64,000 nt of DNA from the NCBI GenBank assembly GCA_021732445.1, contig JAKFUZ010000007.1, forward strand, positions 1-64,000, written 5' to 3'. This document shows, piece by piece, positions 21,880-31,761 of this stretch. Below the pieces are notes generated by a model that saw only the letters and a program-made list of their open reading frames with translations, searched no databases and was not told the DNA's origin. The first letter of the stretch is position 1. Every line of letters starts with the position of its first letter. A program made the translations under genes and the position numbers. This DNA is from Sphingomonas sp. (lineage in GTDB: Bacteria > Pseudomonadota > Alphaproteobacteria > Sphingomonadales > Sphingomonadaceae).

Positions 21880-22788
21880 ATGCGCGACCTCATTCTCCAT
21901 CATTACCCGATGTCGCCCTATGCCGAGCTGGTCCGGCGCGCGCTTGGCATGAAAGGGCTTGCGTGGCGATCGGTTCTGATCCCCAATGTCGCGCCCAAGC
22001 CCGATCTGACGCCGCTGACGGGCGGCTATCGCAAAACCCCGGTGCTGCAAATTGGCGCCGACATTTATTGCGACACCGCGATCATCATCGAGGCGATCGA
22101 GGCGCTGCATCCTTCCCCCACGCTGTTTCCCGCGCCGCTTGGCCGCGCCGGCGTGCTGCTCGCGCTTCAGGCGGGCGGGGCCACGTTCAGCCAGGCGGTT
22201 GGCTCGGCCATGGCGCCATTCATCGACCGGCTGGGCAGCGATTTTGTCGAAGACCGGCGCAAATTATTCGGTATGGACCCCGACCGCATGGCCAAGCTCG
22301 CCCCGCATCTGCTGGCGCAGTTTCGCGCCTGGCTTGCTCACATTGACGATGCGCTGGCCGACGGGCGTGCCTTTATCGGCGGAGACGCGCCCGGCTATGC
22401 CGATTGCGCAATTGCCATGAATGTGTGGTTTCAGGGCAATTTTGGCTTGCTGGAGGCCCGCCTTGCGCCCTTTACCCATGTTGCCGCCTGGTATGGCCGG
22501 GTCGACGCGCTCGGCCGGGGAACCCCAACCGACATGGCAGGCGCCGACGCGCTCGATATTGCGCTCGCCGCCGCCCCGGTGATCGCGGCGGACCTGGCGC
22601 CAGATAGCGGCTTTGCGCTCGATCAGCCGGTGACGGTGCGCACGGAAGACCCGGGTGCAGACGTCGTTTCCGGGCGGCTGCTGCGGTGCACTGACCGAGC
22701 GATCAGCATCCTGCGCGATGACCCCAGGGTCGGCACCGTCGCCGTCCATTTCCCGCGGATCGGCCAGATTTTGGCGCCAGCAGCTTAG
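21880..22788 (+). CDS. Glutathione S-transferase family protein
   Basis: 302 residues. The N-terminal thioredoxin-fold domain (about 1-75) starts LILHHYPMSPYAELVRRALGMKGLAWRSV and contains the cis-Pro segment YRKTPVLQIG and the glutathione-contact segment CDTAIIIEAIEAL. A helical C-terminal domain includes YADCAIAMNVWF. About 80 C-terminal residues extend beyond the GST fold. AGGAGCTGAT precedes the ATG at 21880. The substrate is unknown. It converges with trxA and overlaps it by four bases at the 3' ends. Confidence 0.88.
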   Translation: MRDLILHHYPMSPYAELVRRALGMKGLAWRSVLIPNVAPKPDLTPLTGGYRKTPVLQIGADIYCDTAIIIEAIEALHPSPTLFPAPLGRAGVLLALQAGGATFSQAVGSAMAPFIDRLGSDFVEDRRKLFGMDPDRMAKLAPHLLAQFRAWLAHIDDALADGRAFIGGDAPGYADCAIAMNVWFQGNFGLLEARLAPFTHVAAWYGRVDALGRGTPTDMAGADALDIALAAAPVIAADLAPDSGFALDQPVTVRTEDPGADVVSGRLLRCTDRAISILRDDPRVGTVAVHFPRIGQILAPAA

Positions 22789-23135
22789 CCGCCGGCGGCA
22801 GCCTGCGCGGCACTGGCCAGGGCGCCTTCAAGCCACGCCTTCAACTGGCTCTTGGGGGCAGCACGGCTGAACCGCGCAACTTCCGCGCCGCCCTTGAACA
22901 GCACCAGATTGGGGATGGTGCGGATGCCATAGCGCGTTGCCGCTTCTGGCGCATCGTCGAGATTGGCCTTGGCTATCGTCACGGTGTCGGCAAGCTCCTC
23001 AGAAATTTCCTCAAGCGATGGCCCGATGACCTTGCAGGGGCCGCACCATTCCGCCCAAAAATCGACAAGTACCGGCTTGTCGGCGTTGATGACGTCGCCG
23101 TCGAAACTTGCATCGCTGATTGCCTTGGTCGCCAT
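22785..23135 (-). CDS. trxA: Thioredoxin
   Basis: A cytoplasmic disulfide reductase of 116 residues. The active site WCGPCK sits in VDFWAEWCGPCKVIGP, and the cis-proline loop is GIRTIPNLVLFKGG. The C-terminal ~10 residues (Ala/Gly-rich) are slightly longer than E. coli thioredoxin. It is the last gene of the reverse-strand run from divL, 46 bases after addA, so it may also have its own promoter. An AGGAG-like site precedes the ATG. Confidence 0.97.
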   Translation of the reverse strand: MATKAISDASFDGDVINADKPVLVDFWAEWCGPCKVIGPSLEEISEELADTVTIAKANLDDAPEAATRYGIRTIPNLVLFKGGAEVARFSRAAPKSQLKAWLEGALASAAQAAAGG

Positions 23136-23181
23136 GTAATATTCTCCTTTGGCGGGAACTTAGGGTGTTCCGTCGCGCGCC

Positions 23182-26100
23182 TCAAGCCAGCTGGTCAAAG
23201 CTTTGCTGCGCCAGGCCAAAGCCAGGCTTGTGCCGATCGAGCACGGCGTCGGGCAACACAAACAGCGCGGGTGTTGCTGTGTAGAGCAACGACGCTTCCA
23301 CCACCTTGTCAGGGAAAACTACCCGCAATGCCGCGACATAGGCCGCCATCTGGCGAAGATGATAGGCAGGCACCTCGTCCAGCGTGGCAGGTGCGCGGCG
23401 GCTGGTCTTGAAGTCAACGACATGGATGCGGTCAGCGCCAACCACCAGCCGGTCCGCCGTGCCCGAAACCACCGTTCCATCGGCCAGCACCGCCGCAATT
23501 GGCGCTTCGGCCAACGCATCGGGGCCAAACAGGGCGGCAAAGCGCGGCTCATCGAGCACAACAAGCACATCGTCGATAATCGAAGCCCTCGCCGCTTCAT
23601 CGCGCACACCACCGGCGCCTGCCAGCCATGTGGCGCCGGCATGGCGCCGCTGCTCTGGCACAACACCCGGCAACCGCTGGAACAGTGCGTGCATCAGGCG
23701 CCCCCGCTCGGCCGCCGCCCGCATCGCCTCAGCCGGTGGCGCGTCGCCCAGATCATCGGGGCCAAGCGACGATGGCGCCAGCGGACGCGGCGGGCGGGCT
23801 TCAGCAGGCGCCGGCCGCGTTGCCCATGCCGGCAGCGCCTCAACCGCCGCCACCTGACGCCGGTCACCCTGGCGGGCGGGCGGCCTGGCCGATTTCGCCC
23901 CCGCATATACGCGCTCGGCGCCGGCACCATGCGGCACGCCAAGCGCGGTCAACGCGCGATCAGCCGCGGCGTACCAGCTCGATTCCGGCGGCACACCCCG
24001 CGCCTTGGGGCCAAGCGCGCCGGCGATCACAAGCCGCTCTTCGGCGCGGGTCGCCGCGACATAAAACAGCCGCCAATGCTCGGCAAGGTCGCGCGCGGCG
24101 GCCTCTGCCATAAGCTCAGTCAGCGCCGGCCCCCGCTCCGGCGGGCGTGGGCGAAAGAGCGGAAACGCCTCAGGCAAAGGTTCCGGCTGCCAGTGCAACA
24201 GGCTGCGGGGCGCCAAGGCGGGGTCGAGCAGGCTATCCGCCAGAATCACAAGCGGCGCCTGCAAGCCCTTGGCGCCATGCACCGTCATGACGCGCACCGC
24301 ATCTTGCGGCGCGGACGGATCACGCACAATCTCGACATCACCCCTGTCAAACCAGTCAAGAAACGCCTGGAGCGACGGGGTTGCCAGCGTTTCGAAATCG
24401 AGCGCGGCACTCAGCAGCTCCTCAATCGGGTCGCGCGCTTCATGGCCCAGCCGCGCCATCAGCTTGCGCCGGCCATCGAGCGGGCCGGACAGCAGTTCCT
24501 CAAGCAAGCGATAGGGGGTGGCCAGATCAGCCCGCGCGAGCAGGGCATGGAGCGGCGCCAGCGTGGCGTCGTTCTGCGTCGCGCGCAGATGGCGCCACAG
24601 GCTCATGCCATCCGGGCGCGGCGCGCCTGCCATCAGCGCGTCCTGACTCCAGCCGAGCAGCGGCGACACCAGCAACGCGGCCAGCGACAGATCATCATCG
24701 GGCTGCAACGCAAAGCGCAGAGCGGCCAGCAGATCCTGCACCGCCAGCGGCGCGTTGAGCCGCAGCCGGTCAACCCCTGCGACCGCCACGCCTTCTGCAT
24801 AGAGCCGCGCGACAAGCAGCGAGGCGAGGTCGCCCCGGCGCTTGACCAAAATCATCACGTCATCAGGGCGCAGCCGCCGGCCCTTGCTCTCAAGCATTAG
24901 CGGCGCATCGGCGCTCAGCCAGCCGCTCACTGCCCGTGCTATTTTGGTGGCAAGGCCGCGCGTGGCATCGTCGATCCAGCCCTCTTCATCGGCATCGCTG
25001 CCGCCGGCAACGACCGGTGGCCACAAGGTAACGCTTCCCGGCCCGGCTACGCGGCTGACATGCGGCTCGGTGGCGCGGTCAACACCAAGGCCCGGCGGCG
25101 GGAGGGCCGCAATGGCTGCATCGACAAATTCAAGCACCGCGCCGGTTGAGCGGAAGCTCTCGGTCAGCGACAGTCGGTTCCACGGCGTCCCCTGGCCAGT
25201 GTCAACATCGATCGCATCGGCCGCAAGCTCGCTGAAAAGCTGCTCCGCCGCCTGAAAATAAATCGGGTCAGTGCCTTGGAACCCGAAGATCGCCTGTTTC
25301 AGATCGCCGACAACGAACAGGGTGCGCGCCGCGCCTGAATATGCACCGTCGCCGGCAAAAAATTCGTCGGCAATCGCACGGACAATCTTCCATTGCCTCG
25401 GGTTGGTGTCTTGCGCCTCGTCGATGAGGATATGTTCCGTCGTCTGGTCAAGCTTGTAGCGCACCCAGTCGCCCATGCCCGGTGTTTCCAGCAGCGCCAC
25501 AGTGGCCCGGATCAGATCGTCAAAATCAACCGCCCCAAGCCGTCCTTTGGCGCCCTGATAGGCCCGGGCATAGTCCCGCCCCACCGCCAGCGCGCTGGCA
25601 AGGCCATCGGCATAGGCCGCCTGATCGCGCATCGCGAGCAACCGCGCGACCGCTTCATAAAGCCGCATCGCCGCCGCAGCATAGCCATCCACCTGCGGCG
25701 CCTGCCCCTTGCCAAAGGAGCGCACGCCGCCCTCCTCCAGCGCCCAGACAGAGTGTAGCTCGGCAAGCGTTGCCGCGCGTTGTGCCGGCGAACGCGCACG
25801 CCACGCGGCAATGCGGTCGGCACGGTCGGACCCTTTTGCCGTCCCCCACGCACCGTTGAGCGCGGCGACCTGTGCCAGACTTGTGCTGTCAAACGCATCA
25901 TCGGCACAGGCAGCCTCGATCAGCGCGCCGACATCGCCTGAAGGAAGGTCGAGCAGACGCCGCAGATACGGCGCAATCGCGACCGGCAGCCCCTCCATGG
26001 CCAGCGGCACACGCGCACAGGCCCGCAGGAAATTCTCCGCCTCGCCCTCGCCCAGCCGCAGGCTGAGCGCGGCGAGCGCGTCGATCATCGCTGCCCGGCC

Positions 26101-26634
26101 ATCACGCTCGGCCTCGACCAGCAATGTCGACAGGGTTTCGCGTGCCAGCACCGCTTCCTCACGCACCTCAAGCGGCCGAAAACCGGGCGCCAGCCCTGCC
26201 TCCAGCGGAAAACCCGCGAGCAGGCCCTGGCAGAAGCTATGGATGGTCTGAATGCGGATGCCGCCGCCCGGCGCCTCCAGCACCTTGGCAAACAGCGTTC
26301 GGGCAGCGGCAAGCGCCGGCGCCGACAAATGCGCTTCGCTCAGATGGAACAGATCCTTGCGAAGGTCACCGTCCGCCATCCGCACCCACGCACCCAGCCG
26401 GTCGTTGATCCGCCCGGCCATCTCGGCCGCACCGGCCTTGGTAAAGGTCAGACACAGGATTGCCGCCGGATCAACACCGCGCAGCAACAGCCGGAACACC
26501 CGCGCCGTCAGCACCTGTGTCTTGCCGGTGCCGGCCGAGGCAGAGAGCCACACATGCCCGTCGGGCCGGCTCGCCACCGCCTGATTGCCGAGCAAATGCG
26601 GCAGCAAACCTTGGGCGGAGCTATTCCCGGCCAT
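23182..26634 (-). CDS. addA: Double-strand break repair helicase-nuclease AddA
   Basis: The UvrD-like subunit of the AddAB helicase-nuclease, which resects broken ends for RecA; 1150 residues, the alphaproteobacterial type. Walker A is SASAGTGKTQVL (about 32-43), Walker B is ILIDEAQDTNPRQW, and motif V/VI elements include VMTVHGAKGLQAPLVIL and FYVAATRAEERLVI. The C-terminal RecB-type nuclease has the DxK site in VVDFKTSRR. Its start overlaps the addB end by 14 bases, so the subunits are co-translated. Confidence 0.96.
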   Translation of the reverse strand: MAGNSSAQGLLPHLLGNQAVASRPDGHVWLSASAGTGKTQVLTARVFRLLLRGVDPAAILCLTFTKAGAAEMAGRINDRLGAWVRMADGDLRKDLFHLSEAHLSAPALAAARTLFAKVLEAPGGGIRIQTIHSFCQGLLAGFPLEAGLAPGFRPLEVREEAVLARETLSTLLVEAERDGRAAMIDALAALSLRLGEGEAENFLRACARVPLAMEGLPVAIAPYLRRLLDLPSGDVGALIEAACADDAFDSTSLAQVAALNGAWGTAKGSDRADRIAAWRARSPAQRAATLAELHSVWALEEGGVRSFGKGQAPQVDGYAAAAMRLYEAVARLLAMRDQAAYADGLASALAVGRDYARAYQGAKGRLGAVDFDDLIRATVALLETPGMGDWVRYKLDQTTEHILIDEAQDTNPRQWKIVRAIADEFFAGDGAYSGAARTLFVVGDLKQAIFGFQGTDPIYFQAAEQLFSELAADAIDVDTGQGTPWNRLSLTESFRSTGAVLEFVDAAIAALPPPGLGVDRATEPHVSRVAGPGSVTLWPPVVAGGSDADEEGWIDDATRGLATKIARAVSGWLSADAPLMLESKGRRLRPDDVMILVKRRGDLASLLVARLYAEGVAVAGVDRLRLNAPLAVQDLLAALRFALQPDDDLSLAALLVSPLLGWSQDALMAGAPRPDGMSLWRHLRATQNDATLAPLHALLARADLATPYRLLEELLSGPLDGRRKLMARLGHEARDPIEELLSAALDFETLATPSLQAFLDWFDRGDVEIVRDPSAPQDAVRVMTVHGAKGLQAPLVILADSLLDPALAPRSLLHWQPEPLPEAFPLFRPRPPERGPALTELMAEAAARDLAEHWRLFYVAATRAEERLVIAGALGPKARGVPPESSWYAAADRALTALGVPHGAGAERVYAGAKSARPPARQGDRRQVAAVEALPAWATRPAPAEARPPRPLAPSSLGPDDLGDAPPAEAMRAAAERGRLMHALFQRLPGVVPEQRRHAGATWLAGAGGVRDEAARASIIDDVLVVLDEPRFAALFGPDALAEAPIAAVLADGTVVSGTADRLVVGADRIHVVDFKTSRRAPATLDEVPAYHLRQMAAYVAALRVVFPDKVVEASLLYTATPALFVLPDAVLDRHKPGFGLAQQSFDQLA

Positions 26635-29587
26635 ACCACTCGTCGCGCCGCATCAACTGGTCATATTCGGCATAGGGGGCATATTCCGGCACCAGCTTGG
26701 CGGCAAACGGGGCATCCCCCGTCAGCCATTGCTGCGCCGCATCAGCAAAATGGTGCGCAGCAATCGCCGTGAATTCTGCGGTGATGATTTTCTTGCCCTT
26801 GCCGGCTGGATCGACCGGGCTGGCAACCTTGCCAAAACCATCGCCATCGCGCGCCAGCGACCAATATTCGAACGCGCTGACGGCCCCGCTTACCGGCGCA
26901 AACCCTCCCCGTTCCGCGATCAGGCCCAGCAGCCCGAGTTGCAGGCTGAACCCGGCCCGCACGGCGGACGGGCTTGGCGCCTTGCCGGTCTTGTAATCGA
27001 CAATCGCAAGCGTGCCATCGGCCAGCCGGTCAAGGCGGTCCGCTGTTCCTTTCAGGGTTACGCCGGCAATGGCAATTTCACCGCCGCATTCCGCCGCAAC
27101 CACGCCGCGCCCTTCGGCAAGCTGGGTTGCCACGCGCAGCGCGATCCAGTCAATCGCCTCCATCAGCCGTGGTTGCCAGAAGGCGCGCATCATCGGGTGG
27201 GCCTGCGCCTCGGCGAACATGGCGAGCGCGCGCGGCCGCAACGCGCCTGGCGCGCAGCCATCTTCCTTCATCCAGCGTTCAAGAATGGCGTGAACAGCGG
27301 TACCGCGCCACGCGGCACTGGGATCGGCGTCAACCGGATCGAGTGGCCGCAGCCGCAAGATGTGCCGCGCGTAAAAGGCGTATGGGTCGGCCTTCAGCCG
27401 ATCGACATCGGTGACCGCGATCCGCGTTGGCCGCAAGCTGGCAGGTGGCACCGGGGCCGGACAGGCCGCAGGCTTACAAAGGGGCGGCGTATCGAGCAGC
27501 CGCGCCCAGTGTTCAAGCGCCTGCGCCCGCGGCACCCCGCCGCTCATTGCCCGAAGCCGCAACCAGAAACGCGAGGCAACGGCCGGGCCGCGCGCGCCGC
27601 GCCTGGCGCGGGTCAGCAGCACGCTGGGCGCACCGAGCGCACCGGCGAAATCATGGGCGGCAAGGCCGACACGCCGCTCCAGCCCCGGCATGCCAAGCTC
27701 TGCCCGAATGCGCGGCGCAAGCCACGGGTCAGGCGCGGGTTGCCCCGGCCAGACGCCCTCGTTCAACCCGCCCAGCACCATGAGATCGGCGTTTTGCAAC
27801 CGGGCCTCGATGAGCCCGTAAATCGCGATTCTTGGGTGGCCGCCCTGCGGTGGCCGCACCGCCACCTCGTCCATCAATACGCGCAGCAACGGCGCCAGAT
27901 CCGCCGGATCCACCGCCAGCGCGGTGCGTGCGCATTCCGCCTCAAGCCCGGCGAGCAAATCGGCCGCCGCGCGACCCGCCGGCCCCTGCCACATCACCTC
28001 GCCGCATAGCCTGAACGCGGCTTCTCGCAGCGCCGCCAGCATCGCGCCGAGCGGCTGACGGCCAATCGCCATCGCAGCCTCAATCGGCGCCAGCATCATG
28101 TGGGCGGCCGGCCACCACACAGCCGCTGGCCGCCGGAGGTGTTGCGCGCGCGCGTCACCGCCAGCGAGATAGCCGCGCACCCCTTCAAGACCCGGTGCCG
28201 GGCGTGGGCCGCGCAGCGCCTTGTCAAGCGCACGAACGCCATCCAGCCAGGCCAGCCGTTCCTCGCCAAATTTCACCAGCGGGTGCTTGAGCAGCGCCAG
28301 CAGCGCCAGGGGCGCAAAGCGCTCGGCCGCGGCCTCGGCCAGCGTCGTCAGCAGCGTGCCGGATGGCAGAATGGACAGCGGCCGGCCGGCGCTATCGTCA
28401 ACGGCAAGGCCCCAGCGGGCGCAATGCGCCGCCACGCGGCGGGCAAGCGCCCGGTCAGGCGTGACCAGCGCCGCCGTCCGCCCCGGCGTCTCCAGTGCCT
28501 CACGCAGCGCCAGCGCTATCGCCTGGGCCTCGTCGGCAGGCGTTGCGAGTTCAGCGCAGGCTACCTTGCCGAGCCGCCGCGCGTCAGCGTCCAGACCAGT
28601 CCATTTCGCGGTGAAGCGCGCGGGGGCCAGCGCGTTTGCTATCGCGCGTCCGCGCGCCGCACCCGCATCATGCCCGCCGCCGTCGCGCCAGGTGGCGACC
28701 TCGGCGCGGTTCATGCCCATCCGCTCCAGCAGCAGCTTGAGTTGAAACTGCGGATGCGATTCGATCGGGCGGGTGCGCCTGCCGGTTATCGCATCGGGCG
28801 CGTGGGGCCCAAGCGCCTCCCACTCGGCATCGTCCATATCGGTCGCCAGGCCAGCAAACACCACCATCCCCTGCGGGATGGCAGAAATGGCGCGCAACAG
28901 CCGCGCCACCGCCGGGGCTGTGGTCGAAATGCCCGCCGCACACACAAAGCCCGAAGGCGGCGCCGCGAGCCACCGCGCGGCCAGCCGGTCCAGCAGCGCC
29001 GTGCGCCGGGTCGCCAGGTCGACAAGGCCAAGCCGTGCGAGTGTTTCAGGCCAGCGATCAAGCACGATTTCAAACAGGGCGAGCGCGCGCCGCCAATGCG
29101 TCGACAGGTCGTCGCTCATCGCAATGTCGCCCAGCCGCGCCGGGGAAATTTCCTCGATCAGCAACTGGTCGAGCGTGCGCCCCAGCTCGCCCGCCAGCCG
29201 CATCGCCTCGGCGGCCCCCACCGGCGCACCGGCGCGGGCGCGCTCTTCCTGAACCATTGCGGCAAAGACCATCCGCCGGGCCAGCGGCGCGATGGCCGGC
29301 GGCACGGACGCCACCGCCTCTGCCGGGTCAAGCGACGGATCGGCTGCTTCGTCGAGCTCGGGGTCGCCAATTGCTGCCAGCCGCGGCAGGAGCAAGCCCC
29401 CGCCGCTTGCGCGCACAAAGGCCTCGGTAATGGTGCGCTTGGCACGATTATTGGGGACAAGGACAACACCGCGCGCAAGGCCCAGCGGATCACGCCCGCT
29501 GCGCCGGATGAGCCCGGCTGCAAGCGCATCGGCGAACGCACGGTGGGCGGGGATGGTGTAGAGCGCAGGCCCGCCCCGCTCAGCCAT
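26621..29587 (-). CDS. addB: Double-strand break repair protein AddB
   Basis: The partner subunit of AddAB; 988 residues. The N-terminal helicase-like half opens with VVLVPNNRAKRTITEAF and has no intact Walker A, as expected if AddB does not translocate. The C-terminal nuclease domain is complete: AWRGTAVHAILERW, then the catalytic IVDYKTGKAPS. The ATG at 29587 (MAERGGPALYTIPAHRAF) is the family-like start; the longer frame enters murU. It overlaps the murU stop, giving a continuous murU-addB-addA transcript. Confidence 0.95.
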   Translation of the reverse strand: MAERGGPALYTIPAHRAFADALAAGLIRRSGRDPLGLARGVVLVPNNRAKRTITEAFVRASGGGLLLPRLAAIGDPELDEAADPSLDPAEAVASVPPAIAPLARRMVFAAMVQEERARAGAPVGAAEAMRLAGELGRTLDQLLIEEISPARLGDIAMSDDLSTHWRRALALFEIVLDRWPETLARLGLVDLATRRTALLDRLAARWLAAPPSGFVCAAGISTTAPAVARLLRAISAIPQGMVVFAGLATDMDDAEWEALGPHAPDAITGRRTRPIESHPQFQLKLLLERMGMNRAEVATWRDGGGHDAGAARGRAIANALAPARFTAKWTGLDADARRLGKVACAELATPADEAQAIALALREALETPGRTAALVTPDRALARRVAAHCARWGLAVDDSAGRPLSILPSGTLLTTLAEAAAERFAPLALLALLKHPLVKFGEERLAWLDGVRALDKALRGPRPAPGLEGVRGYLAGGDARAQHLRRPAAVWWPAAHMMLAPIEAAMAIGRQPLGAMLAALREAAFRLCGEVMWQGPAGRAAADLLAGLEAECARTALAVDPADLAPLLRVLMDEVAVRPPQGGHPRIAIYGLIEARLQNADLMVLGGLNEGVWPGQPAPDPWLAPRIRAELGMPGLERRVGLAAHDFAGALGAPSVLLTRARRGARGPAVASRFWLRLRAMSGGVPRAQALEHWARLLDTPPLCKPAACPAPVPPASLRPTRIAVTDVDRLKADPYAFYARHILRLRPLDPVDADPSAAWRGTAVHAILERWMKEDGCAPGALRPRALAMFAEAQAHPMMRAFWQPRLMEAIDWIALRVATQLAEGRGVVAAECGGEIAIAGVTLKGTADRLDRLADGTLAIVDYKTGKAPSPSAVRAGFSLQLGLLGLIAERGGFAPVSGAVSAFEYWSLARDGDGFGKVASPVDPAGKGKKIITAEFTAIAAHHFADAAQQWLTGDAPFAAKLVPEYAPYAEYDQLMRRDEWYGRE

Positions 29588-30341
29588 CCGCCAGCATCGC
29601 CTCGGTTTGCGCAATCGCGCCGGGCGTGCCGACGTCGAACCACAGGCCTTGATGGACAAGGCCAAAAGCGCGGCCCTGCGCAATCGCGCGGCTCCAAAAA
29701 ATATTGGTGGAAAACGGGCCTTGCGGCCAGTCGGCAATCAACCGGGGCGACAAAATCTGGAGGCCCGTCCAAACGAAGGGTGCCAGCCGCCCGGCCTTGC
29801 GCCGACCCGTGATCCGCCCATAGCCATCCAGATGGAAGTCGCCCATTCCGGGGTGGCAATTCGCGCGGGCCAGCGGCACCATAAGGAGCAGCGCGTCCAT
29901 TGCCGCATCATCCCACCGCGCAGCGAGCGCCGCAATCGCGTCAACCGGGCCGTTGACCCACAGATTATCGCTGTTGACGCACAAAAATGGTTTGTCGCCG
30001 AGCAACCCGCGCGCCTGAACAATCCCGCCGCCCGTTTCCATCAACTCAGCGCGCTCATCCGAAACGATAATGTCGATGCCGGTGACGCGCCCGCGCAGAT
30101 GCGCCTCAAGCAAGTCCGCCAGATAATGCACATTCACCACTGCACGCTGCACGCCCGCGGCGCGCAGCCTATCAAACACATGGTCGATAAGCGCCTTTCC
30201 CGCCACCTCGACCAGCGGCTTTGGCCGGGTGGCGGTCAACGGGCGCATCCGCTGCCCAAGCCCTGCGGCCATTACCATCGCCGTTGCCGGCACCGTCACC
30301 CCGTGATCGGGCTGCAAGATCAAGCGACGGTGGTGCCTCAT
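29580..30341 (-). CDS. murU: N-acetylmuramate-1-phosphate uridylyltransferase (MurU-like)
   Basis: A sugar-1-phosphate nucleotidyltransferase of 253 residues. The signature AMVMAAGLGQRMRPLTATRPKPLVEVAGKALI holds the GxGxRxxPLT motif, and CVNSDNLWVNGP supplies the metal-binding Asp. Paired with an AmgK-like kinase it makes UDP-MurNAc from recycled MurNAc, bypassing de novo MurA/MurB; in Pseudomonas this underlies intrinsic fosfomycin tolerance. The start overlaps the amgK stop (ATGA). A GTG about 15 codons in is an alternative start nearer the usual length. Confidence 0.9.
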   Translation of the reverse strand: MRHHRRLILQPDHGVTVPATAMVMAAGLGQRMRPLTATRPKPLVEVAGKALIDHVFDRLRAAGVQRAVVNVHYLADLLEAHLRGRVTGIDIIVSDERAELMETGGGIVQARGLLGDKPFLCVNSDNLWVNGPVDAIAALAARWDDAAMDALLLMVPLARANCHPGMGDFHLDGYGRITGRRKAGRLAPFVWTGLQILSPRLIADWPQGPFSTNIFWSRAIAQGRAFGLVHQGLWFDVGTPGAIAQTEAMLADG

Positions 30342-31330
30342 GCTCCCGCAATCGCCGCCGGGTCACCGCGCTTGTCGAGCGGGATGTTCTGGTCAAACCA
30401 TGCCGAGACCGGGGCAAGGCTTGTGTGCTTCAGGTCGGCGCTGAGATAGCGCCACACGCGTGGGCAAAGCCCCGGATAGCGCGACTTGCCGTCACGCTTC
30501 CACAGCCGCGTGAAAATGCCGATGATCTTCGCGTTGCGCTGAGCGCCTAGCACGTGATAGGCCGCGTCAAACGCCGCGCCCGCACCGGTCGCGTGCCGGT
30601 AGCGATCGAGCATGGCGGCCTCGATGGCGGGCTCGACATCGCGGCGCGCGTCCTGCAACAACGACACCAGATCATAAGCCGGGTGCCCGGCCAGGGCATC
30701 TTGAAAATCCAGCAAGCCCAGTCCCCGGTCGTCGCCCAGCAGCATAAGATTTTCTGCGTGATAATCGCGCAAAACCATCACCGGCGCTTCAGGCAGCGCC
30801 ACGCCCAGCACCTCATCCCAGGCATCATGATAGCGCGCCTTGTCAACCGAAAGGCCCACCGCCGGGCAATACCAGTCGCTGAGCAGCGCAGCCTCGCGGT
30901 GAAGCTCCGCCCGGTCATAGGCGCGCAGCGGGGCGTGGGGCACACGGTGCAGCGCAACCAGCGTATCGACCGCATGTTCATAAAGGCTCACCGCGCGCTC
31001 GGGCGCCATGTCAATCGCCTCGCGCATCCGCTCGTCGCCGAAATCTTCCAGCAGGACAAGCCCGATCGCCGGATCGGCCGCCAGAATTGCCGGGGCAGCA
31101 AAGCCACGCCCGCCGAGCCACCGCGCAATGGCCACAAACGGGCGCGCATCTTCGTGCGGCGGCGGCGCGTCCATCAAGATCGCGCGTCGGGCGCCGCTCG
31201 TCACCCGGAAATACCGCCGGAACGACGCATCGCCGGCAAGCGGCACCATCGTTGCATCATGCCACCCATGGGCTGCCAGAAATGCCGGCGCCGCGGCGGG
31301 AATCATGTCAGAGGCCATCGCGCCTTCCAT
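30338..31330 (-). CDS. amgK: Anomeric MurNAc/GlcNAc kinase AmgK
   Basis: A phosphotransferase of the aminoglycoside-kinase fold, 330 residues. It phosphorylates MurNAc (and GlcNAc) at the anomeric carbon in cell-wall recycling. The catalytic loop is VLRDYHAENLMLL and the metal site is LGLLDFQDALAGHPAYDLVSLLQDARRD. The N-lobe shows DASFRRYFRV. The family is often mis-named aminoglycoside phosphotransferase; adjacency to murU supports the recycling role. It overlaps tsaE by 28 bases at its start, and an internal ATG at 31318 is also possible. Confidence 0.9.
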   Translation of the reverse strand: MEGAMASDMIPAAAPAFLAAHGWHDATMVPLAGDASFRRYFRVTSGARRAILMDAPPPHEDARPFVAIARWLGGRGFAAPAILAADPAIGLVLLEDFGDERMREAIDMAPERAVSLYEHAVDTLVALHRVPHAPLRAYDRAELHREAALLSDWYCPAVGLSVDKARYHDAWDEVLGVALPEAPVMVLRDYHAENLMLLGDDRGLGLLDFQDALAGHPAYDLVSLLQDARRDVEPAIEAAMLDRYRHATGAGAAFDAAYHVLGAQRNAKIIGIFTRLWKRDGKSRYPGLCPRVWRYLSADLKHTSLAPVSAWFDQNIPLDKRGDPAAIAGA

Positions 31331-31761
31331 GCCGCCGGCACGGCCGCTGTCAAGGCGCGCCCCCCATTCGGCAGCGGCTCAAGGATGAGCGCAAGCGCCT
31401 GCGGCCAATAGCCAGCCCCGGCGCGTTCGGGCCATTCGACCAGCAACAGCGCATCGCCCGCGTCTTCATCCAGGCCAAGCTCGACCAGTTCGCGCGGCTC
31501 CTCCACCCGGTAGAGGTCGACATGGCGAACCGGCAGCCGAACCTCAGGCGGGTCATATGGCTGGACAATCGCAAAACTGGGCGACGGCGCCTCGCTCTGC
31601 AACCCGAGCGCGGCGAGCAGCCCCCGCGCAATGCTTGTCTTGCCAGCGCCAAGCGGGCCGGAAAGCGTAATGACGTCGCCTGGCTGCACGCAGGCGGCAA
31701 GCCGGCTGCCCAGGGCATGGCTTGCGGTTTCGTCGGCAAGAAACAGCGCCGGGGCCATCAC
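31303..31761 (-). CDS. tsaE: tRNA threonylcarbamoyladenosine biosynthesis ATPase TsaE
   Basis: A P-loop ATPase (152 residues) that acts with TsaB and TsaD to form t6A37 in ANN-decoding tRNAs. Walker A is GPLGAGKTSIARGLL, SPSFAIVQPYDPP is the switch region, and VRHVDLYRVEEPRELVELGLDE is the characteristic central motif. The C-terminal ~20 residues overlap the amgK start, and its own ATG overlaps the divL stop by four bases. TsaB and TsaD are not in the window. Confidence 0.96.
   Translation of the reverse strand: MMAPALFLADETASHALGSRLAACVQPGDVITLSGPLGAGKTSIARGLLAALGLQSEAPSPSFAIVQPYDPPEVRLPVRHVDLYRVEEPRELVELGLDEDAGDALLLVEWPERAGAGYWPQALALILEPLPNGGRALTAAVPAAWKARWPLT

Noticed and set aside
28100-29812. 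Forward open frame of 570 codons inside addB
   Set aside because: Arg/Gln/His-rich antisense shadow of AddB.
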